From NCBI GenBank assembly GCA_032717465.1, contig JAVRFU010000151.1:1-64000 (forward strand): a stretch of DNA of 64,000 nucleotides, in the 5' to 3' direction. Position 1 is the stretch's first letter. Each line of letters opens with the position of its first letter. This document shows positions 34,085 through 44,766 of this stretch, one piece after another. The notes under the pieces are model-generated. The model was not told where the DNA came from and searched no databases. It saw only the letters and a program-made list of their open reading frames with translations. Made by a program: the position numbers and the translations under genes. The DNA is from Coenobita brevimanus (Eukaryota > Arthropoda > Malacostraca > Decapoda > Coenobitidae).

Positions 34085-34215
34085 GAGTCTCAGTTTTCTG
34101 GTGAAGACCCTCTGTCCACTTGCTGAATTTCACCAATTTTGTGTGGAGACCACAGCTGAGACGGGTACTCCAGTTTAGGGAGGACCAGGGACTTCCAAAT
34201 TGGTAATAGATGATC
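34085..34215 (-). pseudogene. LINE RT thumb fragment
   Basis: On the minus strand LPIWKSLVLPKLEYPSQLWS followed by PHKIGEIQQVD resembles the post-RT region of Jockey/CR1-like LINEs (K.LV.P.L.Y..QLWSP). It is about 40 codons, shifted downstream. Confidence 0.6.
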
Positions 34216-34869
34216 ATTCTTACATTTTTTCTTTTCTTTAATCTAACGTAATTCTCAGGATGATAATTCTTGCATTTTTCTTATCTAATGTAACAATCTA
34301 CGCTAATCTACCATTAACAACCCACACTAATCTAACGTAACTGAACCTACACTAATCTGACATAACCCTTTCGCTGCGCTTTATGACTATAGTCCTATGA
34401 ATTATTCCCTTTCACTTCGGAATACGAGTGTAGTCGACGGACATCAGGAAACGATTTGAACTGACCGCGGTTTATTGCAACGGCGTCCCGTTCGTGCGCC
34501 CTCAGACGGGTGGTGGTTAGTACTACTGGCGAGGATGAGGTTGCAATCATGTGCTCGTGGCTGCACTTGTAGTTTCTGTGTTGACTCAAGCTGCATGCAA
34601 GAAGATAATGAGTAATCGAGGAAGAAGAGACACGGGCCAAAGAGGAGGGAGGAAGGAAATGAAGAAAATATGGAACCCACACAAAGTAGGAGGTACAACA
34701 ACGCGGATTCATAAACATTTGTGACGTCGTCATCCTGGTGCATTGTGGGTTAGCGCGCGAAGTGTGAGATCACCAGGCTCCTGTGTGTTTTGGTTTGGTA
34801 CGTGGGTGAATATTTTCAGATTATGGAGACTTATACGTGGTGTGTGTGCTTGTCTCGTAACAAATAACA

Positions 34870-35078
34870 ATGCCACACTTTTGCTGCTTTGTCGGCTGTG
34901 GAAATAAGTTCAATAAACATCCCAGTCTCTCCTTTTATGGTACTGAAGATCCCAAGTCAGGGAGAAGCACGAAAGAAATTAACTGCAGAAAGGAGAAAAT
35001 TATGGTTAGCAAGGATTTGCTCGTGCCAAGACCTCAAAGCCTGACATCTGGAAGGTCTGCAGGAAGCACTTTATAACA
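34870..35078 (+). pseudogene. THAP-domain exon with two frame breaks
   Basis: The frame starts MPHFCCFVGCGNKFNK (34870), giving the C-x4-C of a THAP zinc finger. It then needs a shift near 34942 to read KIPSQGEARKKLTAERRKLW then LARI, and a second near 35023 to read AKTSKPDIWKVCRKHFITG, giving the C-x2-H pair. A splice donor (CAG/GTAATT) follows at 35079. THAP domains are DNA-binding C2CH zinc fingers of transcription factors and P-element-type transposases. Either this is a decayed exon or the assembly carries indel errors. No downstream exon was found. Confidence 0.6.
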
Positions 35079-35344
35079 GGTAATTAAATCTCTATACATA
35101 GTATGATCCATTAGTGAAGAAAGTAACACGGACGTCAAAGTTTTCCTTGTCTGCTTTGCCACAGGCCCTGATAATACAGTCCAGTATTATTATCTCTGTG
35201 CAAGATAGTGTCATTTATGTAAGGTTATTATTTCATGAACTTGGACAAGATATTACTGCAAGTATAATTATGTAATTATGTTCACTGTAGCACAAACGTA
35301 TACCTTCATGTAAAGAAAAAATACAAATGCTTTACCCAGAGTGT

Positions 35345-37200
35345 AAATGGTAGGGCGTTAAGGGGAGGAAGCTTCTGGGGTTGGTGATAATTGAGGGAAA
35401 AAAATAAAGTATAGAGCAGGGTAACGTGTTAATAAGTAGTAGTGTGAGTGTGAAGGTGGGGAAGTAAGAAAAGGTGGTGTAAAGTTAATTTTTGGGAGTA
35501 GTGAGGGAGGACAAGTGCCATCAGACTGCTGTTTCAGGTTTGTCAAAAGACTAAAGTTGTAATGGAGTGAAGAGGAGGCATCTGTGAATTAATGTGGGTG
35601 GATGGGGGTGAGGTTGGTGTGGTATAATGTGTAACCAATACCAAGGTGGGAGTTTGGGAGAAAAAACTTGTGGGGGAAGTGAGAATTGAAATGGAGTGTG
35701 GGGGTGGTACGTTAGAAATGCACTTTTGGCTGACTGTGAGCTGATGACATGGGTGCATGTAGTGAGAGGGAATTGTGTTAAAAAGTGATAAATAGGGATA
35801 AAAAGAGGATATGAATAGGTGGATGTAAGAAGACAGGTGAGAAAGTGAGGTGGTTGGATGAGTGCCATGTGAGAACTCCAGGTTTGGGTCTATCAAGAAA
35901 AGTAAAGTTGTGATGGGGTGAAGCGAAGGCATCTGTAGATTGAAGTAGGTGGATTGGGGTGGAATGGTGGAAGGTACAGTACACTCAATAAAGTGGAAGG
36001 TGTGGAGAGAAAGCTTGTGGGAATAATGGGTGCCTATAGTGAGAGAGGAATGTGTTAAAAAATGATGAATGGGGGTAAAAGGAGGAACTGAATGGGTGAA
36101 TGCAGTAGAATAAGTGAAATAGTGGGATTGCTGGGTGGGAGCTGTGTGTGGATAATCGGGTTCGTGTTTCCTATTAAACTGGAGTGTTGGTGGGGGAAAG
36201 TACAGACACCTGTAAGTTAAAGGAGGTGGGTATTGGGGTAGAGTGGACATGTGAAAAGTGATAACAGGGATGAAAAAGAGGAAATAAGTGGGTGGTAGGT
36301 GTTAAATGTGAAAAAAAGTGAGATGGCAGGTGGATGCTGTTTAAGGTAATTTGGTTTGGATTTGCAAGAACTAAAATTGTATTTGGAGGAAGTGGAAGCA
36401 TCTATGAATTAATGTGGGTGGATAGGAGGGTAGTGGGGTAAAAGGTTTAGTCAATAAGGTGGAAGTTTAGGGGAGAGAGCTTGTGGAAGTAGTGGAAATT
36501 GAGCTGGGAGGTAGGGTGGTGAGTTGGAAATGCATTTTTTGGCTGGCTGTGAGCTGGAGAAATGGGTGCATGTAGAGGTAGGGAAATGTGCTAAAAGGTG
36601 ATGAATGGGAATAAAAGGGAGAAATGAATGGGTGGATAAGGTAATTGGAAAAGTGAGGTGGCTGGCTTGGTGTTAGGTGTGGTGATTTTGGGTTCGGGTT
36701 TTTCAAGATCTGGATTTATGGTGGGTGGAAGGTGCTGTAGGATTAATGAATAGGAATGTAGTGCAGAAAAAAGTGTACCAGGAAAGGAAAAGAATGGTAG
36801 ATGAAGAGAAGGTTATGTTGGGGTTATGATTGTGTGTGTGTTGTGGGAATGGTGAGCTTGAAAAAGCATTTATTATAATATATACCTGTGGCAGGGTGTT
36901 GGCTGCTTGTAGTGGTGGGAGAATAGGTAGAATGGGTAGTAATAAAGGTAAAAATGATTAGAAAAGGTGGAAGAGTGCAGTAGGATGAGTATTTGGCTGA
37001 AATGGGGTAGAATGGGTACTGTCGATTCATGGGTTCGGGTTATTGGCAGGAAACTAAAGTTGTTGTGGTGGGGGACAGAAGCATTTGTAAATATTGTTGA
37101 ATGAATGGAGGGGTGGGACAGGTGGTGGTGCACCCAAAAAGGTGATAGTTGAGGGGAAGGATGTGTAACTGTTATGGAGAATTGGATTTTGTGTTCAGAA
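35345..37200 (+). repeat. G-rich tandem array, about 200-350 bp units, about 6 copies
   Basis: Recurring landmarks are AAAGTTGTAATGG...GGCATCTGTGAATTAATGTG (35551), with relatives at 35902, 36174, 36370, 36712 and 37060; also CTGACTGTGAGCTG and AAATGGGTGCATGTAG. Units differ in length and are diverged. Minus-strand T/P/H-rich frames are by-products. Confidence 0.7.
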
Positions 37201-37283
37201 ATGCCAACTACTGTAAGATAAGAATCATGAATATAAAAACAAATACTGAACTACTATCTAATAACTATAGAAACCACATAATA

Positions 37284-37776
37284 CAGTAGAAGTCCTATTT
37301 TTCGGCATCTATGGGACCAGGCTAGTGCCGAAAAATCAAAATTGCCGAATTATCAAAAACCCTACCCACTCAATACCTTATATGTTTCGATGAACACTAT
37401 CATCACTACTCATATCATTACAAATGTGCTTGGAGAGAGTACTGTATACTGTTTGATACTGTACAATACTGTAATGAATACAGTACTATACATGAATATG
37501 AAAAATAAAGAAATTAGTGAACATACTGTATATAAATGTAATGGTACTGTAGGCCTACAAGTTCACATGCACTTACCTAAACTTATAGTAGGTTCCTTAA
37601 TTACATATGTACAATAGAAGGGGTTGATTGGACTCTGCTACTGCTGGAAGAAGTCCCCAGCAGTAGAGGGTCCTCATGGAGAATTTCAAGACTGACGAAA
37701 AAAATCGGAAAATCTGCCGAACGATCAGAGATGTTCGTAAATGGGACTATTTCTCAAAACTGCCGAAATGTACTGG
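37284..37776. mobile_element. pogo/Tigger-like MITE
   Basis: The left end is CAGTAGAAGTCC followed by TTTTTCGGCATCTATGGGAC and TGCCGAAAAATCAAAATTGC. The right end has AAATGGGACTATTTC...TGCCGAAATGTACTG. The CAGTAGA start after TA, the ...CGGCAT..GGGACC and the mirrored TGCCGAA motifs are typical of Tigger-type termini. There is no transposase. Confidence 0.6.
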
Positions 37777-38052
37777 TGTGTGACAAGAAAAAGATGTTGA
37801 TCAGTAGTTAGGGTACCAGCTTTTCCTCTTAACACCTTTGGTCAGGTGACATTTTTATTGTATTCTTGCTAAAACTAGACAAATTTATTAATGCAGCATA
37901 TTTTAACCTTTGGCAAAGGGCTGAAGGTATACGTTGTTTCCCTTCCACTGTGAAAAAGTGTTCCCTTGGCTAAATAACATCATCTAGGGCTAGCAGAAAC
38001 ATAAAGTACATCACTGGAGTGAAAGTGTTAATAGGTAATGATATTATTGCAG

Positions 38053-38176
38053 GTTGTGGATGATGGTGAGCCTGACCGTCTGTATAGCGTAATTGATGTG
38101 GAGTGCCGAGGACATGACCCAGCGGTGCTACCATCATACCTCACCTTCCTCTCCACCGCTGCATCTCACCTCGGAA
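38053..38176 (+). CDS. mRpS10: Mitochondrial ribosomal protein S10 (uS10m), internal exon
   Basis: The exon encodes VVDDGEPDRLYSVIDVECRG followed by HDPAVLPSYLTFLSTAASHLG, which matches the start of the conserved uS10m fold (DEPDxLY ... VKGHDxAVLxSY). It is bounded by TTATTGCAG/GT on the left and GGAA/GTACAG on the right and ends with one base of a split codon. The protein is a component of the small mitoribosomal subunit. The N-terminal exon with the mitochondrial presequence was not found; it may lie upstream, beyond or within the repeat-rich 34.7-38 kb. Confidence 0.85.
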
Positions 38177-38334
38177 GTACAGTTCAGGACATGTTAGTTC
38201 AACCTACTTTTTGTCTTATTAACCATATGTGACACATCAGGCTTTAAATATGAGATGTAGTTGGGGTTTATTGCATACAGAATACCATTCAAGTGTGAGT
38301 GATATAATGACTCTTGCTTTAATTATCTAAATTA

Positions 38335-38480
38335 ATTAGCCCATCCCAGGCCCCTGTGCTCCTGATGGGGGAGGAGAAGATTGCATAACAGAGACATAGG
38401 TGGGTGGAGGGTTGGTCTTACTACTTTTCCACCCCTCTCTTGGCATCTCCTCATTCCAAGTGTTCAATAGCATCTCCAAT
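38335..38480 (+). repeat. Short interspersed repeat (CCCAGGCCCCTGTGCTCCTGATGG)-type
   Basis: AGCCCATCCCAGGCCCCTGT then GCTCCTGATGG resembles 55205-55275, where the same motif leads into (GGAT)n, and the reverse copy at 59233-59300. It lies in the mRpS10 intron. Confidence 0.45.
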
Positions 38481-38572
38481 TTCATATCATTTATAATTCA
38501 TTGCAGCTTCTCCATCCATCCATTATGTTAAGGATCATACCTTACCCTAGCCATGTGGGAAAAAAGGTCAGT

Positions 38573-38722
38573 CATCATCATCATCCGGACCTCCTTTCCC
38601 ACCCTAGGGCAGAGTGCACAGTAACAACGTCCAGACAGGCCAAATTTGCCCGATCCAATGGGCCACGCTTCGATTCGCTCACCATTCAAGCCCCCGATAT
38701 CCTGGCTCTATCTGATATGTCA
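38573..38722 (-). mobile_element. SINE-like repeat with ATC tail, copy 2
   Basis: Same order of blocks as 25510-25672: CATCATCATC, GGACCTCC, GTCCAGACAGGCCAAATTTG, CCAATGGGCCACGCTTCG and CCTGGCT. It is inside the mRpS10 intron. Confidence 0.6.
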
Positions 38723-40249
38723 AAAACATTATGTAAATGAACTACGTCATATGTGCTTAAGTTGCAAAAATATCAGTGCAGTTTTTTTTTAAGCAATCCT
38801 TTGGTGAACATAAAAAGTTGATAAATACCAACTTCCATGAATAACATCCAAAGAAACACTGGAGAATGAGGAAGCAAAACTCAGAGCCCCTAAACACACA
38901 CACATTCTCTCTCTCTCTTTCTCTCTCTTTATGTGCCCATTGTCTTGACACTGTGACCCTCTTTTACTTAGGCTCATTCCTTCCTGTTAATCATAAGTCC
39001 ACTTCATTGTCTTCCACCCCAAGCCTCATTTATACGTAACCTTTCCATATGGCTTCGTCCTTTTATAGTTTGTTCTTGTTACCTTCAGATGGTTTTATTC
39101 AACATGGTAAACATATCTCTACCAACCCCCATCCTAAATCTTGCCCTAGCTGAATGTAAATGTCTTTAGGCAGAAGAAATACTGTAATACAAAAAATATG
39201 TAATCGTAGAGACTTGGTGACTAATTTTTACACACCTTCATTGTCTTTGTAACATTTTCTGGATAGTGGATAAAGGTTGTTAGCTAAAGATAGGCAGTAG
39301 ATTAGTCTCATACCTACCTTATTCAGTAGCATTGTAATTGTGGCAGTATCACCATCATTTTAGAGCAGTTTTTTTGCATTCACATAGGGTGGGAAAATGT
39401 TTAAGAAGGCTGTTGCATCTGTTTTGTGCCAAGGAGAAAGAAATCTTGAGGTAGAATTATAGGCATAAATATTGATACATTTCAATACTATAAATCAGTA
39501 GGATAAATAATGAGGTTAGTGAACAGTGAGTTTTAAAACCCAGTGGTGCAATCTGTGGTGCCCAGCAAAGTTTCAGAATGTTATGGTGGGGTCACCTAAC
39601 CGTTTGACGAAAGAGTGAAGTGGTAATTTCATCTGCAGTTGTACATTCTCCCCTTACATGGTATAAGAGGAATGAGGTTGTTCAAAACACAGGTGTTGGG
39701 TGGTAAGCGTGTCGTATCTCTACATGGGAACAAAGGGGGAGGGGGCACAGTACTTCCAAACTCCTACTCTCACCTCTTTTGGTAGCTTCTTGTGAAACAT
39801 GTGGAATTCATTGGTGGCATTTAGTCTCCTTTATCCCTAGGTTAAAAAAAAAGTTTCAGTAATTACAGACTTGAAAACTCAGCTTCTCCCCACCAAGGCT
39901 GTAAGCCATAAGACAAAAGTTGAATCCTCTGTGTTGTTGTTGTTGTTGTGAACTTGTGACCCCAGGTTTATCTGAATGTGATCTGGGTGGACTGTAGATT
40001 GAAACTGGATTTCTCTTACAGTTCACCATCCTCTTTTAGGGGGATTGGGATGGAGTTGAGAATGTTTGAATAACCAGGCAGTTTTTGCTATGTCAGTTCC
40101 ACCATGTGAAGGTATCCAGCTGCAGGATCAAGCCTCCCTGTTTAACTGAAATATAGTTTAAGAAATATCTGTATGCCTTTCCACAAGTAACTCTATAGCC
40201 CAATAGAGAAAAATATAAATCAGTCTAAAAGCTTATATCTTTCACAGAG
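38723..40249. other. mRpS10 intron, no further features recognised
   Basis: A (CT)n-rich stretch at 38905-38932 and a (TTG)n at 39933-39948. Otherwise unremarkable. Confidence 0.4.
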
Positions 40250-40445
40250 CCTGGCCCACAAAGCACATAAAACGGTGGACATTACTGAAGTCGGTGCACA
40301 TCCACAAGAAACACCGAGTGCAGTATGAAGCCAGAACCCATTTCCTCACTTTATCACTCCCGCGCCTCACACAGTCTACTGCTACACCTACCTTGAGTAT
40401 ATCCAGCGTAATCTTCCAGAGGGTGTCGCTATGAAAGTTACCAGG
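40250..40445 (+). CDS. mRpS10: Mitochondrial ribosomal protein S10 (uS10m), internal exon with a 1-nt frame break
   Basis: With phase carried from the previous exon, it reads [20 protein letters not shown] then [11 protein letters not shown], the most conserved part of S10 ([19 protein letters not shown]). It continues [10 protein letters not shown], and after a shift, [20 protein letters not shown]. The shift equals one missing base between 40386 and 40389. The preserved downstream codons and a clean donor (AGG/GTGAGA) suggest a recent mutation or an assembly error, not an old pseudogene. The intron to the next exon is 13,888 bp because a transposon sits in it. Confidence 0.85.
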
Positions 40446-40793
40446 GTGAGAACCATTTAAACGTATTGTTGAAATTTGAATGTTTGATGAATGAAAGCCA
40501 GGGTGGTTGTGAACATTGTGCATCTGAGCTGAAGGTCAGGAATCATTATGCAATAAGTCCCATTCCCCCCCCCCCTATGAAGTCCAAGTAAATTACATCT
40601 GGTGGTGCAATTAGTAGAGTGCCCTGGTCAGAGCATATTGTGGCATATGCTGTCCCAGCAAACAAAAACAGGGCGGCCCTCCGCAGGCCTTACGTATGTC
40701 AAACCAGCGGCCCTCCGTAGGCTGTTGACGTAGGCCCGCTGCCAGTCTTGCTCATCGGTTCTCCGGAGGGCCGCTTACGGAGGGCCAACGTGG

Positions 40794-42075
40794 TAATTAC
40801 TGCCATAACCCGCTTAAAAAGTGAATGGTTCAAAAACACTAAAAAGGTTGAATTAAAACAAAATGTGCAAGAAATATCAAGATATATATTTATTCATAGC
40901 ATTCTCAATACATGTAAACTCAACAACAATGTTTTTGATAACTTGGAAGTAAAACACAACTTAGTTGTACATAATAATGGTGAACCCATCACTTGTATAT
41001 ATTAAGGTATAACTGTAAATATATGCCGTGTTCCTAACTTTAAAAAAAATATGAGTATTTATAAAAAAAAAAAATGCATACACGGAATTTGAAAATATAA
41101 TACAGTATGTATTCCTATTGATAATATTTCCATCAGAGTAACAAACCATACTGTGACAATACATAATGTGGCACAAAGAATCATGTTTGACTGGGGTGCA
41201 CATTAATGATGCCAGAATAACACAGAAGTAAATAAAATAAAATACAATTCTGAGATAACACAAAACCTACTTAACCTACTGTATTATAAGTACCTCAGAT
41301 GTCGAGAAGTTTGTTGATCTATTTATAGTATATAGGGCTCACTGTTGCCTTTACAAGGGAGGTGGCCCTTTCATGCCAGACACTTGACACAGCTTTGTAA
41401 CTTAGACATAAAATACAGAAGTTTTAAGTCCATTATTTCAGTGTACAGAAGACTAGAAATTCCCTATCTATCTATCAAGAAATTTGAGTATTATTCTTAA
41501 ACATCACATCACCACAGAATCAGCTTAAACATACAATTGCAAAAAAAAAAAAAATCACAGGAAATTTTGTTCCCAAACTCTTAGCAACTGTGTGGCTCCT
41601 GAAGTTAAAGTACTGACTAGGGCAAGGTACGTCATCTATTAATCTATATATGTAACTCAACATGATGCAGGTAATGCTTCTAATATAATGTCTGACATCA
41701 AAACAGAAACTATTTAGCAGTAATTACAAGGAGACCTGGTCTTTCAGAGCTGAGAGGTGACTTTTGTACACATCCAAACATCAGTTAAAACCTGCAGAGT
41801 TCCATTTGTCAGATTTTTAGTGTTAGAAGCAAAATTAGCACAAGAAAATAATGGCAGGGCTTTCTGTTGTTCTACACTAACTGTACCTGTATGACTATGT
41901 AATTAAAGAGACACATTCATGTCATGTTCACACCACATCTTTTTAGTGCTTTCAATATGGCACTACTAGTCACAGGCAGATCAGAGCACCATAAGGTAGT
42001 GGTCCCACCATTTTATCTACTCATACTTTCAATATACTAGTATTAAGCACTTTATAGCACCATAGTGTAGAGGGT
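40794..42075. other. Transposon left arm, AT-rich, no genes
   Basis: AT-rich DNA with A homopolymers (41063-41074 and 41540-41554) and no supported frame. It forms the 3' side of the transposon relative to its genes. Confidence 0.45.
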
Positions 42076-42412
42076 AATATGACAGTCTACTATAGTCTAT
42101 TCACTTCAACTGGGTTCCTGATTCCTACCAAAGGCAGTAAGAACGTCACTGATTGGCTGTTGCACTTGTGCTGGGATGTGTTGGTGGTGGTCGAGAATGT
42201 TGCTGATTGGCTGATGGACTCAGCTGTGATGTGGTGGTGGTGGTGTATGGGGCTAACTTGCCTCGCTGCCACACACAAAAATGTTCATATTTCTTTACTT
42301 AACTCACCTCTGACACAAGATAGACACATTGTTTGCATCACTGAATCAGTAAACACAGCAAAAGAAACCCAACAGACTAAAAAACAAAGCAATGATGACA
42401 AGTTGAAGTCAG

Positions 42413-42790
42413 AGAACAATAGGTATATAATGCTTTATACCACTTTTTAATTATTAATGGTTTTTGCAGAAATTCTGAGACTAAATTCGGAACAAAACAC
42501 ATGTTCTTGTACCAAAACTCTCCTGAAGATGATGGTACTCGCAGATTTTAGGTAAAGTACAATATAAGAAGAGAAAATGAAGGTTTTGCGGTCGTTATGC
42601 ACGTTAATCTGGGTGAGAGGAAGGGCAGGAGAGGCAGGTGCCCGGTTGGTCGGTGTGGTCTCTCTCCCTCCCTCTTACATACAGTGACATGCATCATGAC
42701 CACAATTCCAAATTTAGTTAAGAAATTTCTGCAAAAACCTTCGATAATTAAAAAGTGGAATAAAGCACTATATACTGTTCTCTGAATTTA
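42413..42790. mobile_element. Small foldback element, about 80-bp inverted arms
   Basis: Left arm CAGAGAACAATAGG, ATAATGCTTTATACCACTTT, TTTTTGCAGAAATT (42413-42495). The right arm (about 42710-42788) is its reverse complement (AATTTCTGCAAAAACC ... AAAGTGGAATAAAGCACTAT ... GTTCTCTG). The central about 200 bp is non-coding. Confidence 0.65.
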
Positions 42791-42810
42791 ACTCTTCGTC
42801 ATTACTTTGT

Positions 42811-44343
42811 TGTGGAAGCAATGAAGAAAGTTAAATCTGGGAAAGCCCCAGGAATTGATAGTGTGTGTGGTGAAATGCTGAAGCATGGGGGAGAGATAGT
42901 AGTAGAATGGATGTGGAAGATGTGCAGATTGGCCTGGGAGGAAGGTAGAGTCCCGGATGATTGGAAGTCAGGTATAATTATTCCCTTGTACAAAGGGAAA
43001 GGGGAAAAAGAAGTGTGTGGTAATCATAGGGGCATTTGTCTTCTTAGTATAATAGGAAAAGTGTATGGTAGGTTACTTATAGACAGAGTTTGAGAAAGAA
43101 CAGAGAAATTAGTTGGAGAAGAACAGGGAGGCTTTAGGAAGGGAAGAGGTTGTGTAGATCAGATATTCATTCTTAGATCTTTAGTGGAAAAGTTTCTAGA
43201 GAAGGGAAAGAAGTTGTATGCGGCTTTCATGGATTTGGAGAAAGCATATGACAGGGTGGATAGACAAGGATTGTGGAAAGTGTTAAGAATATATGGAGTA
43301 GATGGGAAGTTGTTGAATGCTGTGAAGAGTATGTACGATGGTGCGAAGGCTGCAGTGCGTGTGGATGGTGAACTAAGTGAATTTTTCTCTGTGAAAGTTG
43401 GTTTGAAACAGGGATGTGTCATGTCTCCATGGTTGTTCAATCTGTACATGGATGGGGTAATAAAAGAGGTACAAGGTAGGGTAGTGGATGTTGGAGTGTC
43501 CCTGGTGAGAGAGGATAGTGTTTGGAAACTCCCTGTACTGTTGTTTGCAGATGATACTGTGTTGTTGAGTGAAGACGAAGGGGAGCTGCAAGGCTTGGGG
43601 GATGAGTTTGAGAGAGTGTGTAATAAACGGAACCTAAAGGTGAATGTAGGGAAGAGTAAAGTGATGGTCTTTGAGAGAGGTGAAGTCAGTGAATGTACAG
43701 CGAGGTTGGATGGTGAGGAATTGGAAAATGTGAGTACGTTTAAATATTTGGGTAGTGTGATGAGTAAGGATGGAGGTTTGGAGGGTGAAGTGCTTGAAAG
43801 GGTACAGCAGGGAAGAAAGGTTGCTGGTTCCTTAAAAGCAGTGATAAGAAACAGGGAAGTGAGCATGGAAGTAAAAAAGTTACTACATGACAGTATTGTG
43901 ATACCAACTCTAACGTACGGAAGTGAAGCTTGGACATTGTTGGAAGGACACAAGTCAAGAGTGAGAGCAGTGGAAATGTGTTATTTAAGAGGAGCCTGTG
44001 GAGTCACGTGGAGAGACAAGCTGACGAATGAGGATATAAAGGAGCGTTGTGGTGTGGATGTGGATGTGATAGGAAGCGTTGTGAGGAACACACTAAGGTG
44101 GTTTGGCCATGTGGAGAGGATGGAGGGTGAAAGATTGACGAAGAGAGTGTATGTGAGTGAGGTGGAGGGTGGAAGAGGGAGGGGGAGACCGAGGATGAGA
44201 TGGAGGGATGGGGTGGAGAGGTATATGAGAGAGGGGGGTGTGAGTTGGGAGCAGGGCAGTGAAATGGCGGGGGACAGGGCGACTTGGAGACGATTTGTTT
44301 GTGGCCACCCCAAACGGGATTGAGGCGTCTGGCAATAGATAGG
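42811..44343 (+). pseudogene. RTE-like LINE, 5'-truncated, one internal stop (copy A)
   Basis: A single frame of about 503 codons runs 42812-44323 with one stop (TGA at 43091, where the sister copy at 63.9 kb has AGA). Order: GKAPGIDSVCGEMLKHGG pre-RT, IIPLYKGKGEKEVCGNHRGI, AFMDLEKAYDRV (RT motif A), GLKQGCVMSPWLFNLYMD (motif B), LLFADDTVLL (motif C), YGSEAWTLLEG, then RWFGHVERMEGERL and RGRGRPRMRW, ending FVCGHPKRD. The 3' end is GGCGTCTGGCAATAGATAGG. The endonuclease half is missing. RTE is favoured from the GHVERM..RGRPR C terminus. It is nested in the EnSpm-like element. Confidence 0.9.
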
Positions 44344-44766
44344 TAGATAGAGTTTTGAATGCAGTATTATTGTTGAAAAATCATTGTTTGATTCAATGAT
44401 GCAGAAAAGAAGTGTCTATTGTGTGTAAGAAGTAAGTTAAGTAAAGAAATATGAACATTTTTCTCTGCAGCAGCGAGACAAGATAGCCTCATCCACCACC
44501 AGCCATCCCAGCAAAAGTGTATGAGCCAATCAACTACATTCTTACTGGCTTGGGTAGGAATCAGGAAGGGAATAGACTAAAGCCTACTTGTACTAATGAC
44601 TGAGGTATTTCAAGTATTCACACAGGTGTGTAGGTGAGGTAGTAGAAATTGCAAACATTTCCAAAGTTCAGTTATTAACAGGATACCTGTGTTATGTGCT
44701 GCACACATCACACTCACAGCTGTGACCTGGCAAAGCTTCAGTATTATTTCTGTGTTCATACTGTTT

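Larger units (their letters stand above)
42091..44590. repeat. Inverted arms (42091-42353 and 44391-44590) around nested inserts
   Basis: The left arm carries AGTCTATTCACTTC, TTCCTGATTCCTACC, AGTAAGAACGT, GATTGGCT, TGCTGGGATG and AATGTTCATATTTCTTTACT. The right arm carries the reverse complement in mirrored order (AGTAAAGAAATATGAACATT ... GGTAGGAATCAGGAA ... GAATAGACT). By eye identity is about 75-80%. Between the arms lie a smaller inverted repeat and a LINE. Confidence 0.7.

Noticed and set aside
35543..36250. Minus-strand 235-codon T/P/H-rich frame
   Set aside because: It lies within a tandem array and changes frame between units. Repeat by-product.
43159..43953. Minus-strand 264-codon frame
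   Set aside because: Shadow of the RTE-like LINE coding strand.
44498..44516. CCCAGCAAAAG as a second terminal repeat of the EnSpm-like element
   Set aside because: It matches only the first 9 bases, lacks the GGCGGCCC block and falls within the inverted arm at 44391-44590.
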